Shown piece after piece: positions 12,801 to 19,400 of a DNA stretch of 23,574 nt (positions within the stretch are counted from its first letter, which is position 1; each line of letters begins with the position of its first letter). The stretch is from Apostichopus leukothele. Its lineage: Eukaryota; Echinodermata; Holothuroidea; Aspidochirotida; Stichopodidae. A model generated the notes under the pieces. The model was not told the origin of the DNA, searched no databases, and saw nothing but the letters and a program-made list of their open reading frames with translations. The translations under genes were made by a program, and so were the position numbers. The DNA lies in contig JAAAKB020037271.1 in assembly GCA_010014835.2 (NCBI GenBank), positions 1-23,574 of the forward strand. Direction: 5' to 3'.

Positions 12801-13123
12801 GTTCATCCATCTCCTTTCAAACTCCATAGCTAGGCCTATGTCAAGTGTAACTGGGGCAAGTAACCCTCTCGTAAAAACGTTACTGTTCATATTTTAGACC
12901 TAGGATAGTCATGGTCCTTCTCCTTGGCTAGGATCAAATAAACGGCTAAGTAAGAATAGGATAACATCATCAGATATAGGCTACAGTCTGTCAGTATGCT
13001 TAGCCTGCACTACAGTAGGCCTAGGCTAGGAGTAGGACTATCTGATTGGGAAGGATTTACTATCGTCCGATATTTAACCTGTGAAATCTTCCTTCGTGTT
13101 GTTTGCCTCGTACTCCGAGACAT
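756..13123 (-). CDS. CW-PWWP-ARID chromatin-reader protein gene (13 exons, 3' end not resolved)
   Basis: Spliced gene assembled by hand. Thirteen minus-strand exons join with consistent phases and GT-AG junctions into about 757 residues without a stop. In order: basic N-terminus (1-15), two near-identical 49-residue segments (16-113), CW zinc finger (about 116-165), PWWP (about 187-255), Lys/Arg-rich linker (about 260-405), ARID (about 408-505), and a Ser/Gly/Tyr/Pro-rich tail. In known families CW binds methylated H3K4, PWWP binds methylated H3K36 with DNA, and ARID binds DNA, so a nuclear multivalent chromatin reader is inferred. CW+PWWP resembles ZCWPW1/ZCWPW2; ARID4 proteins have a PWWP-like domain with ARID but no CW. 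The last supported exon ends in phase 1, so at least one further exon is missing or beyond the window. The 5' UTR and transcription start are unknown. The domain calls are strong; the biological role is inference. Confidence 0.85.
861..1714. other. Intronic DNA between exons 12 and 11, before the LINE
   Basis: AT-rich sequence without a convincing frame. Short frames on either strand lack homology and splice support. The only structured element is the short tandem repeat near 1290-1341. Confidence 0.6.
1290..1341. repeat. Short tandem repeat of ATAAATCAACATG
   Basis: Three to four imperfect units of 13-16 bp built on ATAAATCAACATGAT, in the intron between exons 11 and 12 of the chromatin gene. 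Confidence 0.7.
1715..2047 (+). mobile_element. 3' end of a decayed CR1/L2-like LINE
   Basis: Frame-shifted remnant of a reverse-transcriptase C-terminus. An LRSSNQHAICN-like stretch in one frame is followed by TYGDPCFARAGPQLWNSLPL and a K-x-F-K-[RK] region in another, the typical C-terminal tail of non-LTR retrotransposon polymerases. The element ends GATAAAAGCGCTATACAT and a TTA-rich run (2031-2047), as in 3' ends of CR1/L2 relatives. It is 5'-truncated and broken by at least one frameshift. It lies in the intron between exons 11 and 12 of the chromatin gene, in opposite orientation. Confidence 0.75.
2169..2860 (-). CDS. Exon 11: ARID C-terminus and low-complexity tail
   Basis: Longest exon, 692 bp, with acceptor TTTTATTGTCAG and donor ACAG|GTAAGT; phase 2 in, phase 1 out. 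It opens with NLLPYEKHLLPGK (end of ARID) and then runs into a probably disordered Ser/Gly/Tyr/Pro/Met/Asn-rich region. Two related segments at about residues 600-628 and 678-707 share Tyr-Gly-Gly-x-Ser-Gly followed by a Trp-Arg and a Pro/Asn motif. No catalytic domain is seen. Confidence 0.88.
3283..3380 (-). CDS. Exon 10: second half of ARID domain
   Basis: Acceptor GTTATCCAACAG|ATG and donor AAAAG|GTAACA; 98 bp, phase 0 in, phase 2 out. It encodes DWEAITSELSKKSSADK and ASLLKKLYK: the W-x-x-[IV] helix after GGY and the S-x-x-L-K-x-x-Y helix of ARID. Spliced to exon 11 it gives KLYKRNLLPYEKHL, matching the conserved L-x-x-x-Y-x-x-x-L-x-x-[YF]-E end of the domain. This independently confirms both junctions. 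Confidence 0.92.
3381..4979. other. 1.6-kb intron splitting the ARID domain
   Basis: Separates ARID exons 9 and 10. It contains one curious plus-strand block at 4166-4284 with a strong acceptor-like TTTCTTTTTTGTTGCAG and a 39-codon open frame ending in TAA. Otherwise no feature is recognised. Confidence 0.65.
4980..5135 (-). CDS. Exon 9: first half of ARID domain
   Basis: Acceptor GTTTTCACAG and donor GAG|GTAAAC; 156 bp, phase 0-0. It contains ERLFNGAWAHFMKSR (ARID helix 1) and then SAFRLFMSVQERGGYKE, the hallmark ARID motif L-x-x-x-V-x-x-x-G-G-[YF]. The domain is completed by the next two exons. Confidence 0.9.
5586..5669 (-). CDS. Exon 8: short Lys-rich linker
   Basis: Symmetric 84-bp phase 0-0 exon with acceptor TTTACATCCACAG and donor CAG|GTAATT. 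It encodes 28 residues beginning KSAPKQTKEPKCRKK, a basic linker directly before the ARID exons. The call rests on the clean splice sites and fitting phase rather than on homology. Confidence 0.72.
5694..6200. repeat. Minisatellite with 93-bp higher-order unit
   Basis: About five and a half higher-order units, each made of two related half-units of about 49 and 44 bp. One starts GGTAACCAATCAAAGCCATG, the other GGTAACCATCAGAGCCATGC. Because 93 is a multiple of three, two minus-strand frames stay open for over 150 codons. Their translations are periodic and hydrophobic (YVHGFDWLP-like), unlike a functional protein. The array fills most of the intron between exons 7 and 8 of the chromatin gene. 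Confidence 0.88.
6391..6512 (-). CDS. Exon 7: Arg/Lys-rich linker
   Basis: Acceptor CTCCAATTGCAG and donor CAG|GTGATT; 122 bp, phase 1 in, phase 0 out. It encodes 40 residues beginning GQRQARRNRKCNEL and ending RHRKHAAKQ. It is strongly basic and probably helical, possibly adding nucleic-acid contact, but no family is recognised. Confidence 0.8.
7216..7290 (+). repeat. G-rich polypurine tract
   Basis: About 75 bases, almost all purine, with several G-runs (GGGGTGG, GGTGGGGGAGGGG, GGGGTTGG). It follows an AT-rich stretch at 7155-7210. Quadruplex or triplex formation is possible. It lies in the intron between exons 6 and 7. Confidence 0.55.
7378..7612 (-). CDS. Exon 6: Lys-rich linker with NLS-like cluster
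   Basis: Acceptor CAAATACAG|AAG and donor ACAG|GTAAGG; 235 bp, phase 0 in, phase 1 out. It starts KKKGKKKVHTR, a strong nuclear-localisation-like basic cluster, then a charged segment with no domain I recognise. The frame stays open upstream of the acceptor, but that extension is hydrophobic and unlike the rest of the protein, so it is taken as intron. Confidence 0.82.
8236..8419 (-). CDS. Exon 5: body of PWWP domain
   Basis: Acceptor GTTTATTTAG|A and donor AAA|GTGAGC; phase 2 in, phase 0 out, 184 bp. It encodes QWPAIISLDPDSKDFFW followed by YHVEFLGKRRTHQWM. This is the PWWP beta-barrel core (W-P-A, then a YHV-F-G strand, then the W near the domain end) as in ZCWPW1 and related readers. The aromatic residues expected in a methyl-lysine cage are present, though I cannot confirm their geometry from sequence. 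Confidence 0.9.
8701..9150. repeat. Tandem array of about 77-79 bp containing the exon 4 splice donor
   Basis: Six units start near 8701, 8780, 8856, 8933, 8997 and 9076. Each carries AGTACTTA/AGTACTTT, CCACAT and CCTGG-type blocks (minus strand). The right-most unit overlaps the last roughly 70 coding bases of exon 4 and its donor; the others lie in the intron. The unit at 8997-9075 retains a perfect GTAAGT donor, the unit at 8702 also keeps one, and the fourth unit has lost about 14 bp covering it. Units close to the exon are most alike. Confidence 0.85.
9082..9201 (-). CDS. Exon 4: end of CW region and start of PWWP domain
   Basis: Acceptor TTGTCTTCTTCTATCAG is pyrimidine-rich; donor is CA|GTAAGT. 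It encodes CDQPEED (end of the CW module), a spacer, and GALVWARMPGHV, the first beta strands of a PWWP domain. The next exon supplies QWPA, giving GHVQWPA in place of the usual PWWP signature. The 3' part of the exon, including the donor, is the right-hand unit of a tandem array that continues into the intron. Confidence 0.87.
9202..10508. other. Intron between CW exon and exon 4
   Basis: Contains the 23-bp minisatellite. The remainder is ordinary AT-rich DNA with no convincing coding frame. Confidence 0.65.
9516..9766. repeat. 23-bp minisatellite, 11 units
   Basis: Consensus AACAGAAAACAATGGGAAAA plus TGT, nine units of 23 bp and two of 22 bp (251 bp in all). Changes are confined to a few positions (AACAG/AACAT/AACAC). 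It lies in the intron between the CW exon and exon 4. Several minus-strand frames remain open across it, producing Phe/His/Tyr/Cys-rich repetitive frames that are not genes. Confidence 0.92.
10509..10645 (-). CDS. Exon 3: CW-type zinc finger
   Basis: The reading frame contains FIQCENESCLKWRK, then KKWFCRMN and DPEHC. These give the four zinc-binding Cys in the CW pattern (C-x4-C-x20-C-x9-C) and the conserved Trp residues of the methyl-lysine pocket. The donor is TGCAG|GTTAGT, ending in phase 2, so the codon for Arg is completed by the next exon. The acceptor is TTTGTCTAG; a CAG six bases further in would remove only Leu-Gln, so the exact start is ambiguous by 6 bp. Confidence 0.88.
11019..11360. 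repeat. Segmental duplication, copy B (includes exon 2B)
   Basis: Partner of 12227-12546, 1.2 kb away in the same orientation. Shared blocks include CTGATGAATACAAGAG, TTTCAGAAATGGTCTGAAA and AGAGAATGTC. It carries an extra stretch near 11285-11315. Confidence 0.85.
11043..11189 (-). CDS. Exon 2B: second copy of duplicated 49-residue exon
   Basis: Symmetric 147-bp phase 0-0 exon with acceptor TTCATCAG and donor ATG|GTGTGT. It starts GCGSGQDDIKVHPADD and ends ESHLQDM. It differs from exon 2A at residues 1, 5, 9, 12, 14 and 49. The second Cys of the CGSC motif in exon 2A is Gly here, so any metal-binding role would be lost in this copy. It joins the CW exon in phase 0. Confidence 0.78.
12227..12546. 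repeat. Segmental duplication, copy A (includes exon 2A)
   Basis: Direct repeat of 11019-11360. Similarity runs from about 25 bp beyond the donor, through the exon, to about 150 bp upstream of the acceptor. The exon is far better conserved than the flanks. This copy lacks about 30 bp present in the other one. Confidence 0.85.
12252..12398 (-). CDS. Exon 2A: first copy of duplicated 49-residue exon
   Basis: Symmetric phase 0-0 exon of 147 bp with acceptor TTCATCAG and donor TTG|GTGTGT. It begins RCGSCQDDHKVYPTDD and ends ESHLQDL. The middle is acidic/Ser/Lys-rich, without a recognisable domain. It is nearly identical to the exon at 11043-11189: about 10 of 147 bases differ by hand count, giving 6 amino-acid changes, 5 of them within the first 14 codons. 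Being symmetric, it can be included, skipped or alternated with its twin without a frameshift. Confidence 0.75.
13079..13123 (-). CDS. Exon 1: start codon and basic N-terminus
   Basis: The ATG is followed by 15 codons reading MSRSTRQTTRRKISQ, then a donor CAG|GTTAAA, ending in phase 0. That phase fits the phase-0 acceptor of the next exon. The peptide is Arg/Lys/Ser/Thr-rich, as expected for a nuclear protein. The start context (C at -3, T at +4) is weak. A rival first exon is the 5-codon ATG run at 12746-12760, also phase 0 with a GTAAGT donor. I prefer this one for its length and composition, but only a transcript would decide. Confidence 0.55.
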
Positions 13124-16100
13124 CAGGATGTTACATCGCAACAGAATGAGAGTAATAGCTATTTTCGAATTGTAAGCACGTTGACGAATGTAGGACGATG
13201 ATCAGGCTACCAAAGACCCCTGAATCGTTAGTATTATAGTTGGTACAGTACAGAATATATACAAGGCATTGCAAATGTTATGCCAAACACCTACGTACTG
13301 TATATGTACGGGTTTTCAGGGATCATGGTATCCAGGGATGAGCCTGCGGTCTGCGCATTTCTGTTTCATTTACACAGCCGTTGTTTCATTATTTTCTCCA
13401 CGTTCCTTGGAAACAAGAAAATAAACAGTAAAACAAGTAAAAAGGGATGTTTAATTAAATAATGGCAGTGGCTTCGGTAGCCAGGTCGGGGCCAGGATAT
13501 TAAGCCACCAGACCTCCTTTTGCACTCTTCCTCTCTCTTTGTATTAATAAAGGTGGAATACAATGTTTTCACACGCGTTCCATATTTCCCCGGGCCCACT
13601 AGGCCGGTCCCTAGGACTTTCCCCGCCACCCATGATCTTCCCCTGGTCATAACCTGAAATCTAGTAGGCTTGAAAGGTGAACCACAGCCGACATTAATAG
13701 GTCAAAAGCGATAAAAACTGACACAAAACAGTGAGGAGGAGTCAAAAAAAGTCTTTCCCAGAAGTTTATTGGTTCTGTAGATGCTACCATGTCCCAGGTA
13801 AGACACTAGTAATTCTAACGAATTTAAGCTCAAGCTTTCCATTATTTTATCTCAACTTTTCGGCGAATTTTCTCCTCGAAAAAACATTCGACTTTCGACT
13901 TGTTACTATCTCAAAATGTCTATTTTTTCTTAAATTTGGACTTTCTTCCCTCAAGAATTTGACTTGCAGTATGACATGGTATAGGAAACGAAACATTGAT
14001 CATGTTATTGTCTGGCAGTCCCCACCCCACCCCTTTTTGCTTTGTTACTAATACAAATTAGCTCATGCAGCTGAATGAAAACAACTGAATGATAACTTTA
14101 AAAACAAAGCCTGGTCATGCCGCGGTAAGTAGGTCTGCCAAAGAGATGAAGAGCAGAGCTACACGATAACCCCAAAATTAACTTCGTTGATCCGTTGATA
14201 TTTGGTTTGTAGGTCTGTCCCTCTTCCAGCTCCCCAGACTGTCTTAACTTGAGTACAAAAACAATATTGTTATACTGTCATGTAATTTCACTTGGGGTCG
14301 TAAAAGATCAAAGTTTGAAAACCTTGTAACATGAAAACACCTGAACTTGACATTCGTTGAACCTCATGTTAGTCTGTAAGTCTGATATATGGAGAGTAAA
14401 GGTGCTATACTGTTTTCTATAGGGGGGGGGGTCAAAGGTCATTTTGGGTCAACAGAGGTCAGATTGTGAATCCATAGTAAACAAAATGATCCCAAAAGTA
14501 AAGCTTAATTAAGGCTTGATATGTGTAAGTGTGTCTTATGGAATACAACAACCATATTGTTTTGGATGAAGGATCAAAGGTCACTTGAAGTCAACAGGCT
14601 GGGAAACGTTGTAAACAAGATAACTTTCAAACTATGCATTTAATTTCTTACCTACGACCTGTGAATTGGAAACCTATTTCACTAAGCCCTATACAATCGC
14701 AGGCAACCGGCAATAGATACTCTGTAAAACTCCATTTGGCTTTCCATGGCATTTTGCAAATTTAAAATATGCAAATAATTAATAAAGACCATGGCCGTCA
14801 ACCAGCCTTTGGACACTAAATCGTCCCCTGGCAACTGCAAACAGGTACTCACTCTAAAGAGCGTCAGCCTTTGCGTTATTGGTGTTTGTGGATACTATGC
14901 GATTTCAATTGGAAGGATTCAATATATGACAGGCTTACTTTGATCATCGTTCGGACATATCACTACGTTATTAATTAACCTGAAGTGATTACATGATTGT
15001 AAGACAGATTTACATACACGGAAGGCTCAGGATTTCATTTTATACAGAAGACATTGAGAGGAAACTTCTTAATCGCCGTAAGGTATCAAAAACGTTCAGT
15101 TAAACGTCCCCAGCGCAGTCATCCAGATCCTAAATGTTACTGGTAGTGGTAGGCTTCAAGTTCTAGTAATACTATACTACTACTAGTACTAGCCTAACCA
15201 AGGCCAAACAAGTCTTGAAAGTTTAAGTCTAGTAGGCCTATTAGTATTACTGTATTAGCATTTAGTTTATTAGGCAATGCCTTATTAAAGTTACGACCCA
15301 GCTCTATAGGTCTAACTTGAGGCTACCTAGAGAATAATGACAAGCCTTACTGGCTAAGTAGGCATAGTACAGTTCGATATAATATAAAGGCTAGCATAAG
15401 TCCACAGAAGAGTGCTATTCCAGAACTACGTATTAGGTAGGTCTGATCCTACTTTTACTTTATACTAAAGCTCCATTATATTGACGTTCACCACAATTCT
15501 TTCCTAGGCCTTTTAAATGATCACACAATCAGGTACATATTTGCAACGTTTTGGCCCATTAGTAGAGCCTGAGCGAACGAAATATGAAAGCAAAAATAAC
15601 CCAGTTTCTGTACCAAAACATTTACCCGACGCATGCACAACAAATGTCTTGACATCAATATGGTGCCTGGAGGCAACACTGAACTATTTTTGCTTAACTC
15701 AGTGCAAGGGACGTAAGTAATGACTCAAGGTTATTGTGAAATGTGTCCAGGAATGCTCAAAGAGAGTGAGACATCACATAATGGTCCCTATAACTTGCAT
15801 AGTGATTGCATAAAACAATACGTAGCCCACCATATAGCCAGTGCTATAGTACAGTTACAAATGAACAGGTCAATAAACCTGCTTGCACTTGCGTCCAATT
15901 GATGTTGTCATATGGACCTAAACAATAACATAGACCTGACACCTTGTTTTGGTTTGAACTTTCCATTTGTTCATCTTTGCAAATCGGTCAAATTTTGTGA
16001 AAAAAACTACATTGTCATGATTGTGTGACTATTTATTTACTACTCAATTGTATCTACAACATTTTTAGGGTTTTGGATCTGTTAGTTCATGTTTATAATG

Positions 16101-16431
16101 GAATTTACATAATGGGGCTTTTAGGTTTAGTAAAACTATACATGTATATTAAAGGCCTAAGTTAAGCTAGGATAGGCTACTGTATGTTAGGTTTACATTA
16201 TTTTTCAGATGTTCATCATGATAAGAAAGAAAATATTGCACTGTGGGGACAGTGGATACACTTTGCTGTACACCATAATCAATTCTAATTTTCTTGATTA
16301 TAAACATGTGCACATGTCATCTTTCTATTTTCATAGGTTATGGCTTTTTAATTCCCAGTGTTCAATGGTGCATCTTTTTAGCCAATCACAAGTCAACAGG
16401 AAATAGTAACCAGAAATATTAAGCAGTCAAG
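13124..16431. other. Intergenic region between divergent genes
   Basis: About 3.3 kb separate the two start codons, which point away from each other. It must hold both promoters and 5' UTR sequence, but no core promoter is clear beyond the CCAAT box near 16381. A GC-rich patch lies at about 13460-13660, the roughly 145-bp repeat family at 14230-14640, and TAGGCCTA-rich DNA at 15130-15400. Small open frames at 13731, 15517 and 15720 lack homology and are not called. Confidence 0.6.
14230..14640. repeat. Diverged repeat family, period about 140-150 bp, with AGGTCA motifs
   Basis: Three loosely similar units share a TATTGTT/TACTGTT block, a GATCAAAG/GGTCAAAGGTCA block, and a TTGTAAACAAGATAA-like block. 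GGTCAAAGGTCA at 14430-14441 and ATCAAAGGTCA at 14573-14583 are direct repeats of the nuclear-receptor half-site. The poly-G run at 14422-14430 adjoins the first. They lie in the intergenic region. Confidence 0.5.
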
Positions 16432-16442
16432 ATGGCGGAAAA
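16379..16442 (+). promoter_or_regulatory. Kinesin start region: CCAAT box and YY1-like CAAGATGGCGG
   Basis: A CCAAT element (GCCAATCA at 16381-16388) sits about 45 bp before the start codon. CAAGATGGCGG at 16429-16439 overlaps the start codon and matches the core of the YY1 motif that can coincide with translation starts. No TATA box is evident. The transcription start is unmapped, so core-promoter status is inferred. Confidence 0.4.
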
Positions 16443-16473
16443 TGTGAAAGTGGCTGTCCGTGTTCGACCATTT
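16432..16473 (+). CDS. Kinesin exon 1: start codon and first motor strand
   Basis: Fourteen codons, [14 protein letters not shown]. The start context AAGATGG is near-optimal (A at -3, G at +4). The exon stops directly before ATATCCTTT, the consensus donor of minor-spliceosome introns. Reading on past this point leaves the kinesin alignment and soon reaches a stop. Confidence 0.92.
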
Positions 16474-19400
16474 ATATCCTTTGTGATCACATATGTTACA
16501 TTGTAACTAACAAAAAGACAAAAAAGAAAAATGTTGAATGTAGATTATAGATGTGGCATGTGAGTGAGTTGTTGTGATTGGTGATTCTGACTACAGAAAT
16601 TATGATATAATTCAGCATGTTCTTTCATGTCTTCATGTTTTTAATTCCCATTTCAGATGTTTTGCACAATAGGAAGTGTGTATGAAACACGTGAATGGTC
16701 AATGAATGGTCATTAAAGGTCAAGAAAGTGCAATGTTAGTTTTATCTCATGAGCATTACCTGAGAGAACAAAGGAGAACCAAAACATAATATTGCAACAG
16801 TTACACAGATATGTTTTTGTTTGGTTTATGAATCATTTTGTTTGAATATGTAGGGAATACTAGGGCTATAGGTTGATATGAAATGCTCTATTCATCACTT
16901 GCTGTTTACTGCATGCTATGGTAGCAGAGCGGAGAAGCAACTCGTGGAGCATATTGATAGTAGTAAGTCCACTGAATACAGAAACAAAAAAAGGTGAGAA
17001 AATTATTGCAGCTCAGAATACTGGATTAATACTAAGAAACAACAACAAAACTTAATTCAATAATACTTTTTTCTCCTGTTTCAAGCACTTCCTTAACAAA
17101 TATTTTACAATGAAAGAGAGAAAAATCGGAAAGCAAAATGCATTGTGAAGATGAGCAAGAAATCAACAGAGCTTCTGGATCCAGGAAATCTTAACTCGGA
17201 ACCAAAACGGTTTGCGTTTGATTATTCTTACTGGTCGCACGATGGCTTCAAAGTGCGAAACGACGGTTACTGTGAACCTGCTGATAAAAACTATGTTGAT
17301 CAGGTAGAGTCATGACCCTCTCTTCTGCTTTATCTATTTGATTAATTAAAAAAAAAATGATACTACAAAAACCAAAAAATTAATAATAATAATAACAATG
17401 ATTTAATTTTGTTATTTTTTACAGAATGCAGGAAAAAAATTCACACATTCTGTACTTCCCATTACAAAAACTATAAGAGCCTTCTTATGTTGTCTGCTTC
17501 ATCTTCCTGTGTATTACTTTGTCAGCTATTGTTGTGAATACTTATCTTTTGACAGGAGAAAATCTTCTCAGACCTTGGTCAAGTACTCTTGGACAATGCT
17601 TGGCTGGGCTACAACTGCTGTCTGTTTGCCTATGGACAGACAGGCTCTGGCAAATCTTACTCTGTGTTTGGGTATGGTCAGAATAAAGGTAAGACTTCTA
17701 AACAATATGATATCAAATCTTTCAGAAATGGTAACAACTTATGGACCAGAGATTATTTGGGAAAATTGATAACTGACAGAGTAATCTTTGGCAAGCTATA
17801 TCACAAAAACAGGACATTTTTGTTGTCCAGAAGAGGGCATTACCCACAGTGAAACTAAAACTACCCAGAATTCAACTACTTAACATTAACTCAAAATGTG
17901 CATAGCTCAGTTGGTTTATTTAGCATAGTCATATAGGGCATGGGGTGTAGGGTCAGAATATCTTCCACACAGTTACCTGAAAATCACCTTTACACAGGCC
18001 CGCCCCACAGGTGGGGGGGGGGGGGAAGGAGTATGCACACATCTCTTTCTGCTGCATATATCATTATCCATGTACAATATATGTAATTGAATCAGTCATA
18101 CAAGCTAAGGTACTGGATCCCTCAAGAAAGCTTTCATACTCTCCATCATATTAGTTTACTGTATGCAACCTTGTTGCCTTCTCATCTGATAGGTATTGTT
18201 CCTGTGGCCTGCGAGAGGTTGTTTGACCGCATCTCAGAAAAAAGAGCAAATGCTGATAAATCCAGAGAAGAAGAGTACCAGGTATAATGATAAATGTCAA
18301 ATGAATGTTTTCTTCTTCTTCTGTTGTTGTTTGTGTGTCATGAAATATATATATTATGTTATACTACAAAGAGTTGCCTCTGATGTGCATAGTGCTTTGA
18401 TTGTAAATATGACTAATGTACACCCGCCTCCACTGCCTTGTGTCCCGCCCCTTCCCAACACTAGGTAATATATAGCCCAATCTGTTATTTGACTATTTTG
18501 TGAAATCTCATTATAAAATCAAGTAGTCGATATGATGATTGTCTAGTTCTTGTCGGATCTGTAAGAAGCTTTCGACACATTTTCTCACCATTTTCGTTCT
18601 TTCTCATTTCCTGTTGTTAAGGTCTTTGTCAGTATGTTGGAGATATACAATGAGCAGATCAGAGATCTTCTCAATCCAAACAGCTTCAAGCTGAAAGGTG
18701 GATTAAAAGTCAGACTCCATGCTTCCAAAGGATTTTATGGTATGTATAGATGCAATAAAGCCACCTCTGTCAACAACGAGTTGTGTATTCTAGTATTCTT
18801 GCGGTGCAGTAGATTGTTTGCATTGTAATTAAGACCTTCACTTTAGTATAAATGTGTTTGCTTGATATGAATATAAAACCATCCAAATTTCAGGGTCAAT
18901 GATAAGTACCTATTTGAAGTATCCTGCATAAACTAAAGGTCAAATCAATTTACAAATGTCTAAAGATACAGAGAAATCTTACATCACAGAGAATGATGGC
19001 TATTCATTGTATGTTGTCATCTTCATAATTTTATTTCTCCAAATTTCCTGGCCAAACATCTGTTGTAGCTCATCGTAGAAGATTTTACCACTGTTTTTAA
19101 TGGGTTTTTTTTTGTATTTGTGCTATTTTTTCTATTGGCATTCTATTATTTCATTCATGGAATAATTTATCCGGTATTGCATGGCAAAATGCAAAGCAAA
19201 ATGGGCTGGTTGCTATACAAGTGCAGTGGCAACTTTTACACAGAGGAACTTATGTATTTGATAAGAGACAGAGTTCAGATCCCTCGAAACACCTTTAGCA
19301 AGAATTGATTGTTAAATTAATTTCCTGTCTATTTTATCGTTTTCAGTCGAATCTCTGAAGACGTTCCCCGTGAAAAGCTACAACGACATAAACAGCCGGA

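Larger units (their letters stand above)
10646..13078. other. 5' introns of the chromatin gene
   Basis: Introns around exons 2A and 2B. Apart from the duplicated segments, 11361-12226 shows nothing recognisable. From 12600 to 13060 the DNA is full of TAGGCCTA-like words, which recur at 15130-15400 and may mark a local repeat or simple-sequence drift. Confidence 0.55.

Noticed and set aside
15517-15902. Two consecutive plus-strand frames of 67 and 60 codons
   Set aside because: No homology, no convincing acceptor, and they sit in intergenic DNA; GTAAGT near 15715 is the only splice-like word.
16921-17000. Plus-strand stretch [13 protein letters not shown] after an AG, considered as kinesin exon 2
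   Set aside because: The U12 intron model gives exon 2 at 17109 with the conserved NERE sequence, and this stretch has no place in the motor alignment.
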